Assembly: GCA_037176845.1 (NCBI GenBank)
Contig: JAYKXP010000015.1
Coordinates: 62,001-126,000, forward strand
Direction of reading: 5' to 3'
DNA from: Paramarasmius palmivorus
Lineage: Eukaryota > Basidiomycota > Agaricomycetes > Agaricales > Marasmiaceae
Length of the DNA: 64,000 bases
Part shown: positions 24,348 to 34,691 of the stretch, one piece after another
Layout: each line of letters opens with the position of its first letter
Numbering within the stretch: the first letter of the stretch is position 1
Position numbers and translations under genes: made by a program
The notes under the pieces: model-generated
The model's database searches: none
Told to the model about the DNA's origin: nothing
What the model saw: the letters and a program-made list of their open reading frames with translations, nothing else

Positions 24348-24936
24348 ATGGAACAACCACCTCCCTCCTACAATGCCGTCCCAACCTACTACGATGAAAC
24401 CCACCATGGCAAGTGGTACATGACACCTGAAGTAGCGAGCCTGGGCAACGCAGCCAATCTCATGGGTTATCTTCCTCATCACTCGGGTGACACGGACGGA
24501 AGCTTTGCGATCTGCTTGGCTGGAGGTAACTGTACGTTGGTTAGCAAGGTGAGCTCTGCATTTGGGATATTGTTTATAGATCCCTCATTGCGAACCTTGA
24601 TGTGTAACACAGAGATTATACGAATCCATACCAACAGAACACCGTCCCCCACTTGACACGACCAAAGCCGACCTCTCAGTATCTTTCATGACGGGTGGTT
24701 CACAGAAGGTGATTGGTAGCACCATTGTGCCCATCGTTTTGACTGATGAGGAAACAGGACAAAGGTTCTGCATCAAACTGTACGCACTCGTCATGGAGAA
24801 CCTCTTAATGGGCATGTTTATCGGCGAAGGAGGCATCAACTTCATCGAGGCGGGGTCGTGGGGTCGTGGAAAGATCGAGTATGATATGGATTTTGGAAAC
24901 GGAAAAAGAGCAAAGGTGGTTTACAGGATGAGGTGA
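24348..24936 (+). CDS. Retropepsin-like protein lacking the catalytic Asp
   Basis: Predicted 174 residues; exons 24348-24548 and 24613-24936. After a Pro/Tyr-rich start and a 40-residue linker, the sequence follows the order of a retroviral-type aspartic protease fold. SFAICLAGGNCTLVSKRLYE occupies the place of the DTG loop, MTGGSQKVIGSTIVPIVL resembles the flap region, and LYALVMENLLMGMFIG resembles the hydrophobic-hydrophobic-Gly strand. The active-site Asp-Thr/Ser-Gly is replaced by Ala-Gly-Gly, so I expect no proteolytic activity. No gag, reverse transcriptase or integrase lies nearby, so it looks like a stand-alone domesticated or decayed domain. The fold assignment is by pattern only and needs structure prediction. 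Confidence 0.5.
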
Positions 24937-25377
24937 CCACGGGCCACCCCTTGATTAACACGAGTATTCGCCTGTCTGCGCGCCCTGAAAAGGCTTCAAT
25001 CTATATTCATACACCTGGCATGACGTCGTCCCGAATAGAGCTCTCGCTGTTAGCTGAGGGTTCATTTCGTCTACCGTGTAGGCACAGCTTGTTGGGCCGC
25101 ACCCAACAGTACGATTTCCATCCGAAAGGTTAACTTCAGTGAACAACGTTACCGACTTTTGACTCGGGGACAGGACAGAGGTCACCCGAATGGCGATGGG
25201 CGCCTGGTTTACCAAGTGAGGTGACTCTTTTTTTGTATCCTTGTTTATTCTCCGTTACGCCGTAGGCGTATGTTAGAGTATGTACAACTAGTATCCTACG
25301 CGTCGAATAAATGTCCATTGTGTCTACGATATCCTTTGTGCCCAGAGGCCCGCGATACGGGACGCTGATGCGGTAAT
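24937..25377. other. Intergenic
   Basis: About 440 bp with no supported feature. Confidence 0.45.
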
Positions 25378-25946
25378 ATGCAGCTAAAGTTAAGTACAAA
25401 TCTAGAATATGGTGTGAGTAGTATCATTATGGTAGTATTAGTGTTCCCTTTGAACAATGTAGAGTTCGCCCTGGCTGAGTGAGGTGACTCACGAAGAGCC
25501 AAAGGGTGCACAACAAAAGGGCGTTGTGTACTCCGATTCCTTTGGAAGAGTGATATGGAAATTGAACGGCAGTACTAAAGGTATAGAAGTGCAACGTGTT
25601 TGGTCGGTAAGTATCCGAACGCCATCGCTCGGTAAAAATGGATAACTAGTCCCTGTAGGTTCTTCGGAAGGTATGCGAGTACAGCATAATCAAAAGTTAA
25701 CGAAGACTTCTATAAGCTGACACACTTCACATCGTAAGTACCTTGCCCCATTGGATCCATCCAAAGTTTCCAGGAATACCCATATCGACCGGACTGGTCG
25801 CGTGGCTGACCATGGCTTTACCCGACCATACCGAGTTAGAGCAGGAGATGAGGATCCAAACCTCTAATCGCAAGTGGGTTTCGGCTGGAAGGGCGACTCC
25901 GGATATTCGAACCGTGCTCGTAGTGGAAGAGATAGATACGAGATAG
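25378..25946 (+). CDS. Possible small multi-exon gene, unresolved 3' part
   Basis: Two exons join well: 25378-25413 (ATG start, 12 codons) and 25463-25606 (48 codons), across an intron with a GTGAGT donor and a TAG acceptor, reading MQLKLSTNLEYG and then GVVYSDSFGRVIWKLNGS. A second good donor (GTAAGT at 25607) and an acceptor with a nearby branch-like TAACTAG (25659) follow. Beyond that I cannot choose a unique path; the frame ending RTVLVVEEIDTR at 25946 is a candidate last exon. The pattern of a short beta-rich N terminus is reminiscent of the small agaricomycete DUF6593-type proteins, but that is a weak impression. It may also be a decayed gene. Confidence 0.35.
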
Positions 25947-26263
25947 ATTTAATTCCTGGCCTGCATTAACGGTCACGCGGTCACTGGTCACGAGTCACAA
26001 TCGAGCGTCACTTTTTCCTTTCCACCACATGCGCTGCTAGCAAGCTCCGCGATCTCTGTTGCTTCTAACTCAGATGGACCTATAGGGAGCTCTAAAATGG
26101 CGATGTAATTCCGTTTTTGATCAAACTTACGAATTCTCGTCCCTCATCAAAGCTCAACTCCAATACTTGGGCAAAATTTAACCGCAAATGGTTTGTCATT
26201 GCAAGTACTGGGGTCTGTCGTTGATAAGGTCTTACTTGAGACTGCCATAACGGTAGCTGGTGC

Positions 26264-26271
26264 TATAAAAG
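26264..26271 (+). promoter_or_regulatory. TATA box of the GAL80-like gene
   Basis: TATAAAAG lies 38-45 bases upstream of the ATG at 26309. It is the best match to a canonical TATA element in the window. Transcription would be expected to start close to 26295. Confidence 0.5.
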
Positions 26272-26308
26272 ATGCCTCGTCTGTCCGAGCAAAGCACAAG
26301 TTTAACCC

Positions 26309-27539
26309 ATGTCTCCCATTCGAGTTGGTTTCGTCGGCCTTTCATCTCAGGGTTGGGCTTCCACCAACCTCGCATCTCCTCTCTTCGAAGAGCCTGTCGC
26401 GTCCCAGTACATCCTCAGCGCTGTCTGCACTACAAATCCCAGATCGGCCGCAGAAAGCGCTGCAAAATGGACCGAGATGTCTGCTGGCAAGACGCTCGTC
26501 AGGGCCTATCACAATATAGACGACATCGTAAAGGATCCAGAACTGGACTTGATCGCGGTCTCAGTGAAGGCGTCGCAACACCGAGATGCTGTCATGAAAG
26601 TCATCGAGGCCGGGAAGGACGTGTTCGTAGAGTGGCCTGTAGGAATAGACCTTCGCCAAGCCGAGGAAATGCTCGAGGCAGCGAAGAAGAAAGGTGTCAG
26701 GAGCTTCATTGGCTCTCAAGGTCACCAGAGCCCTGCTACTAAGAAGGTAAAGATGCCGTTCTTCTCAAAGGTGAACGTGGTGCTGATCCACACTGAACTA
26801 GCTCAAGGAGATTGTGGATTCAGGAAAGATCGGGAAAGTGATGTCAAGCACCACCGTAAGTGCTTTTTGCTTAGAGTAAACTAAAATTAATTCCTAATCG
26901 CTCTGAAAGATCATTCGGGTCGGCCCACTTGGTTACTGGGGTCCCTCGGTCAATAGATCCTTAGCTGGACGAGGGACCTTGGCCGAGGAAGGCACCAGTA
27001 TCCTTGAAATCGCTGGCGGACATCTATTAGAGATTCTACTTCATGTCTTTGGAGATTTCTCATCGATCACAAGTACCTTGGTCTCGCAGTACCCCATCGC
27101 TCAGATCGTAGACGATGATGGCAAGCCCACTGGCGAAACGGTCAAACACGAGACTGCAAACCAGGTTGTTTTCTCCGGTGTGCTTCGGAATGGCATCGTC
27201 GTCAGCGTACACATTCGTGCAGGGTTACCAGAAGCGAAAAGCAAAAAGGACCACCATTTCTTGTGGACGATTGACGGAGACCAAGGAACGGTTAGTCTGG
27301 AGGGCCACTGGCCATTCCCAAACGTCATACAGCCTACCATGTCCTTGAATGGGGAAGAGATTGCGATGGACCTGGCAGAAGGCACCTCAGTAAAGAATGT
27401 GAGGAGAATGTATGAGGAGTATGCAAAGGGCGACGGAAGGGGCGACTTCGCTACGCTCGAGGACGGGGTCAGAGTAAGGAAGGTGATTGATGCGGTCCTT
27501 AGGAGTGCGAGAGAAGGTAGAAGGGTTGATTTGTTTTGA
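26309..27539 (+). CDS. GAL80-like Gfo/Idh/MocA oxidoreductase family protein
   Basis: Predicted 371 residues; exons 26309-26746, 26808-26855, 26910-27539, all in phase 0. The N-terminal Rossmann fold opens IRVGFVGLSSQGWA, and FVEWPVGIDLRQAEEML corresponds to the EKP-like region of the family, here with Trp-Pro in place of Lys-Pro. That substitution is also seen in GAL80-type members. GYWGPSVN and LEIAGGHLLEILLHVFGDF begin the C-terminal alpha/beta domain, whose His-centred helix replaces a typical catalytic Lys/Asp/His set. Ascomycete Gal80 is a regulator that binds NAD(P) without turnover; basidiomycete relatives are mostly uncharacterised. It may be an enzyme or a sensor. No galactose genes are adjacent. 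Confidence 0.85.
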
Positions 27540-27688
27540 TTGCCTAACGCCGGCAAATCGATGTGTTGTGATTAGTTATATTCATACTGCTACATACAAT
27601 TAGTGTGTTCAATATACTACTGGGCCCGTGCAGCGACATCCTGGCGCTCAACGGTTCATCGAGACCTGAACCTGTCAGGGCAATGACA

Positions 27689-29255
27689 TCAAGGAAGAGA
27701 CCCACATGCAACCGCTTCTGTCTTCGTTCCAGTCCTCTCCCGGTCCGCACTCGTGTGCTGCATACGCGCACTCGGGGTAACGCGCTTGTCCTGATCAATG
27801 ATTGAGGCGGGTTGGCTCACTGTTGTTATGGTGCGAAAAGAGATGGTCTCGTGTGTATCCCGTAGAGATTGTCGGGCGTTAAGGCTTTGGAAATGTTTCG
27901 TTATTATGCAAGATTGAAGCAGAACCAGTGGAAAACTTACAGAGCAAGCATAGAATTGAGGTAGCACACATTGAGAGGGAAATAAAAGATAGTGTTGTAG
28001 AATGACTCTTCGAGTAGTTGTCCCAGAAGCAGTGATATCATAGTGGCGGTCCTGATTACCCCCAGTGTAAGTAGTTGGAAGGGGCTCTGAGAAATACTCA
28101 CGTCGTAATAACTCCAGTATAGACAGAATATGCAATCAGCTTCTTGATTAGGTTGTGGGTGCTAAGAATGTGATGAGCGATTCCGTTCTCATTTGAATTT
28201 GGCCTACAATTAAAAGCATACCGCCGTATTTCGGGTTGACGGCCTTGCAACAGGTAGGCGACCATGCTGAACATGATGAGTATGTCACAAACGAATGCGA
28301 GTCCTAGTGATGTCGTGGAAAGGTACTGTGAATGTGTATTTAGCTTAATTTAAATATATGCTATGTCAACTTACGGTAACTGAAGGAATGTCAAGCATGG
28401 ACCCAGCCACGTATAGTTCGACTATATAGGCTAATTGGAATATTGCTGAGTATTTCCCTCATTGTAATTGTTCTGATCTACCTCACCCCAGCCAGTAGCT
28501 AAACAAGCCAATGCCAAAACGATCTAGGTATGCATCCCGGGGGAGTCACTTTCAGAAATGCGTTTCAAAAGAACCCAACACGTACGATAGCAGCAGGTAT
28601 CCAAATCTTCCGTCCGCTAACTGTTTATGATGATAATGAGTCTCGATCTCTTCAGAGGAAATATGCTTGACTCAAGAATATAGAGGCGATACGCGTAAAA
28701 GAACTGGACCAGGACACCAACGAATGATGAGATAAAGAGGTATGCCTATAGCAAATTTAGCTTCTAGCAAATAAGGCTAGACAAAGCACGCACAACTAGA
28801 TTCTTACTAACGGTGATCAGGGCCGCGAGATTGCCGTAGTTTTCAATGAGGAAGTACCACATAAATTGCATTGTCATGAGAACTGCAACCGAATCGAGTG
28901 CCCTTTTCCGAGTCGTCAGCACCGTACGCCGCCCAAGGATATAAAGGTACTCACATTAAGAGTATCACCTATCGGTTTGGAGCAATGCTACTGAGGTGCC
29001 GATATTGGGATGGCGAAAAAGGTACACACGTATAATCGTAAGGCGAGTGGGTCCTTCTTCCAATATCTGTCAAAATACTGATATGCCTGTAAGAGCGTGA
29101 CGCCAAAGAACCTGTCCTCGATAATGAGCGGAAAACTCTTTGGAGGCACCATCCGATACGCACACAGATGACAAGAACAAGCCAATGAAGCTTGCACCTA
29201 GTGTAGGTAGCAAGGGTATGTTCAGAAGCTCTTCGGGGAGTTCAGATGCGGACAT
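27689..29255 (-). CDS. DUF6534-type seven-transmembrane protein
   Basis: Predicted 324-residue integral membrane protein. Exons (minus): 29255-29164, 29111-29026, 28990-28969, 28902-28812, 28745-28672, 28616-28586, 28523-28487, 28445-28375, 28325-28222, 28161-28102, 28051-27941, 27884-27689; the sum is 325 codons. Hydrophobic segments can be seen at LLPTLGASFIGLFLSSVFFG, AVLMTMQFMWYFLI, FISSFVGVLVQFFYAYRLYI, IIVLALACLATGWAIFQLAY, LGLAFVCDILIMFSMVAYLL, YSVYTGVITTTATMISLLL and NTIFYFPLNVCYLNSMLAL. The last helix ends LLNARQSLRD, the signature of the DUF6534 family expanded in agaricomycetes. Function is unknown; a receptor role is often suspected from topology. A polar Ser/Thr-rich cytoplasmic tail of about 60 residues follows. 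Exons of 22, 31 and 37 bases are notable. Confidence 0.88.
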
Positions 29256-29905
29256 TTGCAGAAGGGACAGGAACAGGCGAGTTATTGAGAAGAAAAGACC
29301 AATGATCTGGCCCTAGTTATTTTGGCATTTATTAAATTCCAACTCAGACGACACCGATGCTAGTCTAGTCCATCAATCGAAATCGGACGCCCTGGTGCTC
29401 TCGGCAAGTGGTTCCGTTTCATGAATATGTATGAGGGAGTGAAAGGAGATACTTGGCTGATTTCGGGAACACCTACTGAAATGTCGGCCGGGGCTCTGCT
29501 GTGGCTGAAGCTGCTGTAGTTCAGTTTGCCGACGACACTCGGATTCCCGAACGAGCCACATAAGAATGGAGTTGCAAAACTATTGTTGAGAATCGGTACT
29601 CTTCGAGACTTCGATAGAACTCGTGACTCACCATCAGCCAGACGTCCTTCAATCGAGCGAAATTACTTGAAGCGCTACGCCTCGAAATGCCTACAAACTC
29701 CGCCGTTTTATCCAAGATATTCACCACATCAAGCATCATGTCAGCCCTTTGAGAGCAAGTGATTGCTGTCATCTCGAGTGGGGAAGTGGCGGAGGTGGTG
29801 GCTCGTCTGGGCTAGAACATGTGCGACGTCACATTGTCATGGCTCGAGCGTTTAGGTACCATGGACCCACTCTCGATAACAGAAGGCTACCTTCTACGCA
29901 ACGGA
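29256..29905. other. Intergenic with an unsupported minus-strand frame
   Basis: A minus-strand frame starting with ATG at 29772 (MTAITCSQRADMMLDVVN) runs to a good donor (GTGAGT) after WLM, and could splice near 29581 into a Gln-rich segment (RRQTELQQLQPQQSPG). I cannot find a convincing end or a family, so I do not call it a gene. Confidence 0.4.
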
Positions 29906-30735
29906 TCAGCGATTGGATCTGTTGGGAAGAACGTGAGGACTACCACTCCCGTAGAACTCTATACTGAGCAGTAACCCGCTTCTAGGTTTTGTGGCCGTCG
30001 AATTGAGTTGAATTGGTTTCGGTGCTGCACGTTCAAAGCCATCTTTCATCATCAATGCGCACAAACCTGAAGGGGTATGTTCCCAAAATCAGTATCAATG
30101 TTGAGTAAGTAATGAATCTGTCAGGGACTGGCCTTTGCCCTCATGTGGCGGATCGACACCCATCTCCAAAATATGCCAAGAGTCTAGCCTCTCCAGTGAT
30201 CGTTGTTTAAATGCAACGTCGACACTATGTTCGATGTGAGGTGAGTAGTCAACCAGAACGCGCTGAAAATCTGGTTAGGATTGTGGCACCATAGAAGCAC
30301 CAAATTAAACACCTTACACCCACTGAAGCCCCATCCAAGTAAGACCCTTCCAACGCCGGAACGAAGGACAGTGGAAATGGGAAACTCCATTGTTTGGCCA
30401 GGTTTGAGCCAGACCGTTGCACCGGCAATGGTCTCGCTTCCATCATCATTGGGTATTACAGCGACGGCAACGAAACCCCCTTGAAGACCTGACCCTCGCA
30501 CAACGGCATTCTGAAAGGCGTACAGATTCTTGAAAGCTTGTTTGGCTGCAGGAGGATGCGTATCCCACTTTGGCTCTTCGTTCCACGCTGGTACCATCTC
30601 TTTGAGGCTACCGAACCAATTCATAGCTGGATCGCGTGAGAATGCACGTGTGAGCAGACTGATGACTTCGGGGTATTCGTGAGGTACGGCGACACGGACG
30701 TAGGCATTGTGAGGTTGGTTTTGAGGTGTGGGCAT
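29906..30735 (-). CDS. GNAT-family N-acetyltransferase
   Basis: Predicted 237 residues; exons (minus) 30735-30313, 30262-30133, 30066-29906. The N terminus reads YVRVAVPHEYPEVISLLTRAF followed by DPAMNWFG, typical of fungal GNAT proteins. The acetyl-CoA binding region is HILEMGVDPPHEGKGLCALM, where the Val-Asp-Pro and Gly-x-Gly of motif A are split by an intron. To keep that motif in frame the second intron must use a GC donor (GCCAGT, reverse complement of 30127-30132); a GT donor two bases further in would end the protein early with an unrelated tail. The C terminus (after TATKPRS) is shorter and less family-like than expected, so the last exon may be incomplete. The acceptor substrate is unknown. 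Confidence 0.75.
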
Positions 30736-31150
30736 GGATGTGCTGAGGGGATGAGAGGCAGCGAAGATGAAGTGGACGGTCGTGAGAAAAGGTCTATTCC
30801 GTCTATAGGCGAAACTCATGGCCGGCAACGCTAGCGGCAGTGCCTGTACTAGTAAAAGAAACACATCATGATACGTCTCCATGGATGAATTGGAGATGAA
30901 TAGCTGGAACGCAGGCTATATGTTACGTCTGATACTAATAGATTCTATATTGCACCGCTAAGTCCGAAGTAAGCAATTTTTAAAGGCGGTGCAATTTGAA
31001 ATGTAACTCACCGGTGTTTGGTCACCCTGAGGCCTGAGCGCTGAGCGTTTGACCTGCTCAAAGCGTCGAAGGCTCCATTGTCCACCTGTTCGTTCTTATG
31101 CTCGGCCGTGATGGCTGCAGAATCGAATGAATAGTGATAAGTATTGCATG
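30736..31150. other. Intergenic
   Basis: About 415 bp between the acetyltransferase start and the 3' end of the phosphoesterase gene. Nothing recognised. An in-frame ATG at 30882 would extend the acetyltransferase with a hydrophobic lead. Confidence 0.45.
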
Positions 31151-32241
31151 TCAATTCTTTAGATCGACAATGATAGGTTTAGCACCCCACGCCACCGCAG
31201 CGTTCACTTCTACACCGCCATTCTCCATTATTGCTGCACCACTTGCTTCGTGTATATGCCCAAAAACATGCAGCTTGAGATTCCTCAACTTTCCTGACTC
31301 TAGTTTATCCTTCAGAACTCGGCACCCAGCGTGCTTCCCTTTGCGGGTCTTGTCGAGAATGCGATATGGCGGAGTGTGGGTTAATAGGATTTCGGTGGTC
31401 CTGGGGATCAAATTGTATACTCCTGAAAGAATTATAAAGGTACAATCCTACTGATAGAAAGGAAACATACCTTTTGCTTCAGCATCAGTCCTGTACTGAA
31501 AAGCACCTAGAGCGTGCTGTGGGGCGGCCTGCAGAAAATCAGACACCGTTCCAATCCATCACAGAGTTGACATACTGGTGACCCATAAACTTTCCATTGT
31601 TTGCCTTCTGGGGTGGTAAATTCGTATGCTTCGTGTTCCAAATAGTGAATGCCCTTCATCAGCTGTTCGTCCGTGATTATTCGTTTGGCCTCTTCATATT
31701 CCCTCTCTTCGATAGACAACCCCTTCGAGGGTTGCGAATAGCGTTTACACCATTCAGCATCTAAACACAGCTGAGACGAGGATCAACATCAACATTCCCG
31801 CTAGAATGACCAGAAGAAGACTTGCATCATGATTTCCTGCTATCAATCTAATGAAGGGATTATTTCAGAAGAACGTAGAGATACCGATACGACTCACATC
31901 TTTACCTGAAACCCTTCCAAGCTCGCTATCCAATCAATGGTCTCCCTCAGCTGGTCCGCTTGTCCCCAGCTGCTTAAATCTCCCGAATGCAAAAGCACGT
32001 CGCCTCTGGGTATAGGATACGATTCTGAATGTGTATCAGAGATACACACAAATCGGGTCCATTCCTTCCCAGGATGTGGAGGTCCTTCTATCATCACTGG
32101 CGTCCCATCGTCAGCGGCTGTAGGTCCAAGGTCGTCAAGCCCGTGTTTCGATTTTTTCGGTGCGTATCCTGGATAGTCGGTGTAGATACGCGTTGTGGGG
32201 GTCTCGAGAGTGGGTTCTTGAGGTATTTCGGGTTCAGACAT
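31151..32241 (-). CDS. Metallophosphoesterase (calcineurin-like)
   Basis: Predicted 294-residue metal-dependent phosphoesterase of the MPPED/239AB-like group. Exons (minus): 32241-31898, 31847-31822, 31760-31576, 31528-31471, 31422-31151. All five metal-binding blocks are visible in order: FVCISDTHSE (DxH), GDVLLHSGDLS (GDxx), ILIAGNHDA (GNHD), LLTHTPPY (H) and HVFGHIHEASG (GHxH). The GNHD block sits on a 26-base exon. The N-terminal 50 residues are polar and Pro/Thr-rich, without an obvious targeting signal. Family members hydrolyse phosphodiester bonds in nucleotides or similar small molecules; the natural substrate is not known. Confidence 0.9.
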
Positions 32242-33143
32242 GGTCGTCGTAGTCTGCGCTGACTGACAGCTTTTGCATTGCCGTGAATACTGACATGGAG
32301 TAAGGAATGATGATACTTGGGCGCAACAGTCAGAGTCAGCGCCGTCGGAAGACCCGGATGTCTACATTCCCTTTCTTGGTATCCCTCGGCCGGCCACTCC
32401 GAAAGCCCGCCCCAACCTCTCAGCGTTTTGTTGAGCTACTGGTACTCTTGTGCATTCCCCAGCAAGGGAGAGTGTCATATTCAAAAATTGAAAGTATCTC
32501 ATATTCTCCTACTCTTCCAGGATTCCGGCCACACCGGGGGAACTTCCTTTTTTAGGGATGAAATCAGTTGTCGCCGCCGCTGTTGTCGGTTGTTCTGATA
32601 CCACTACCATCGTTTTTCAAGAAACGACGGAACAATACCCTGTTCCCCAGCAGAGCTTATCCACAGGCGTCAATAACAAGGGTCTCTCCACGACTTACGA
32701 GAAAAAACAGGGGACTCTACAAGAGAGTTCTCCATGTTACAAGCTGTTAATTCGTGGCGAGGATGGTCATCCTACGAGTTGGTATGTACGTAGTGTGCAT
32801 AGTGTGCGATCATTTGAAATTGTGCTAAATTCCCTGAAACAAGCTCCGCGGCAGAATACCAGCGTCTGGTCTTGAAGATAGTAAACACCTGAAACAGTAG
32901 CTATAGCAGATCTAGAGCTTGGGGTATGAATTCTTCATGATGCTCAGACATTCTGCTGACACTTCAATGTCGTGTTGAACTGGTTCCCTGCCAATACTTG
33001 GTTGGCATCAGCGAGGCGGAAGCAAGTTGGGGCTTGTTTCACACTTCCGCCTCAATTCAGTTTCATCCACATGCGTCTCGACTTTCATAAACTCCGGCAA
33101 AGAAGACCCGTGCTCGAATCATAACTCAACTCTCTTTTCTTCG
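32242..33143. other. Divergent intergenic region
   Basis: About 900 bp between divergent start codons. An open frame at 32558-32875 (about 105 codons) has no recognisable domain and no flanking splice support. Confidence 0.45.
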
Positions 33144-34383
33144 ATGAGGTTCCTCTGTCTGTTAGGCTTTCTGGCTCTCGTTGCAGCTCAATGTGCCAAC
33201 CCGAGGAAACGTTATGAGTGGTATGTTCTTGCATTCCGACGACCGCTCGACCAGGCTGCTAACCAGTTATATAGGCGGAGCATGAACAATGATCAAAAAC
33301 TTGAATACCTGAGAGCCGTGCAGTGCCTTCAGTCTCTACCAGCCAAGGGGCCCGTCTCGGCCGCCAAAACTCGTTTTGATGACTTTCAAGCAGCCCATAT
33401 TGCATTGACGGATGAGATACACCTCGTTGTGGGCTATACCTACTTTGTGCAGTCTGCCGGATCTGACATTTCTCCAGGGGCAGTTCCTGCCTTTTCATCG
33501 TCTTTTCATATGGCTTTGGGAGACAGCTCTGAACACAGAGTGTAATTACAATGGAGGCATTCCGTACGTGCCTCGGCCATATAGCTCATAGATGCTATCT
33601 CATGGCACCATTGACAGGTACTGGGACTGGACGTTGGATGCCGATGGAGGTCTTGAAAAGTGAGTACCAAGAGCATTGTTCGCCAACTTGGTACTAAGGT
33701 CATGCATACATAGGCTCAAGGCCTCACCTGTGTTTGATCCAGTTTACGGCTTCGGTGGGAATGGCAGAAACGTTGATGATTATAGAGGTCACTTCGGTAA
33801 TCTATCAAGATCCGACTCTGGAGGTGGATGTATTCAGGATGGTCCTTTCGCCAACTACACCCTGCACTTGGGGCCCGGCACACTCGTGAGGGACCACTGC
33901 CTGCAGCGAGCATTGACTTCACAATATCTATTTGCCGTAAACTCGGATGCCGTTGCGAACACCACCAAACAGCCTACATTTGAGCGTTTCCGAATTGAGC
34001 TCGAAGGAAGGACAGTCACACCCACGCGAAAACAGCATGATGGTATGCATCTGACTGTTGGCGGAGAAATGGGGAACAGGTATTCGGCTGCTGGAGGTAT
34101 GCGTCTGACTGTTTTTCATGCTCTTGTTCATCACTAAGATGTCCATGAAGATGCGCTCTTTTACTGTCATCATGCAAAATTAGACCTTTTATGGTGGAAT
34201 TGGCAGCTACAGGATCTTGATAATCGTCTGTTTCGAATTTCTGGTCGTTCTACAGTGGATCCTCCCTACGAAGAGGTGACACTGGACTTTGAATTGAAGA
34301 CTGTGGGACTTTGGCCGCGCAACGTTACTATACGCGAAGTTATGGATATTAGGACAGACTTTTTATGTTACACTTATGTTTAA
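33144..34383 (+). CDS. Secreted tyrosinase (type-3 copper)
   Basis: Predicted 328 residues; exons 33144-33220, 33275-33428, 33478-33563, 33618-33659, 33714-34096, 34139-34383. A signal peptide ([15 protein letters not shown]) precedes [13 protein letters not shown], the normal start of fungal tyrosinase-like proteins. CuA histidines are in [20 protein letters not shown], followed by the structural IPYWDWTLD. CuB histidines are in [10 protein letters not shown] and [13 protein letters not shown]. At about 330 residues it belongs to the short secreted class without the C-terminal lid domain. Such enzymes oxidise monophenols or o-diphenols to quinones; specificity cannot be read from sequence. 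The gene precedes a secreted chitinase on the same strand. Confidence 0.93.
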
Positions 34384-34691
34384 TGGACTTGGGAATAGCA
34401 TGTCTTTTCGCGAGAGAAACACCCTTTGAAGATACCCGGCATTTAGCCGGCAAAATTTATCCTCCACCGTCATGCCCACATGTCAAGCTCTGACCTACTC
34501 ACCGATCATAGTTTCCCTCACACATCCCAGACGACGTTTAGAGCCACGAAACATTGAATCGGTACGACGCCCTTTACGATGATACAACACCACACCTTTC
34601 GAGTTTCAGCCAACGACCATGCTAGGCAAGCGTTTCCGAACCAAGTACATATAGACACGATTCCAATGCCTAGAATCATCACCTTTCAAAG
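34384..34691. other. Intergenic
   Basis: About 300 bp between the tyrosinase and chitinase genes, presumably the chitinase promoter. No clear element seen. Confidence 0.5.

Noticed and set aside
29373..29772. Minus-strand frames that could splice into a small Gln-rich protein
   Set aside because: One plausible intron, but no convincing terminus or homology; kept only as a note in the intergenic entry.
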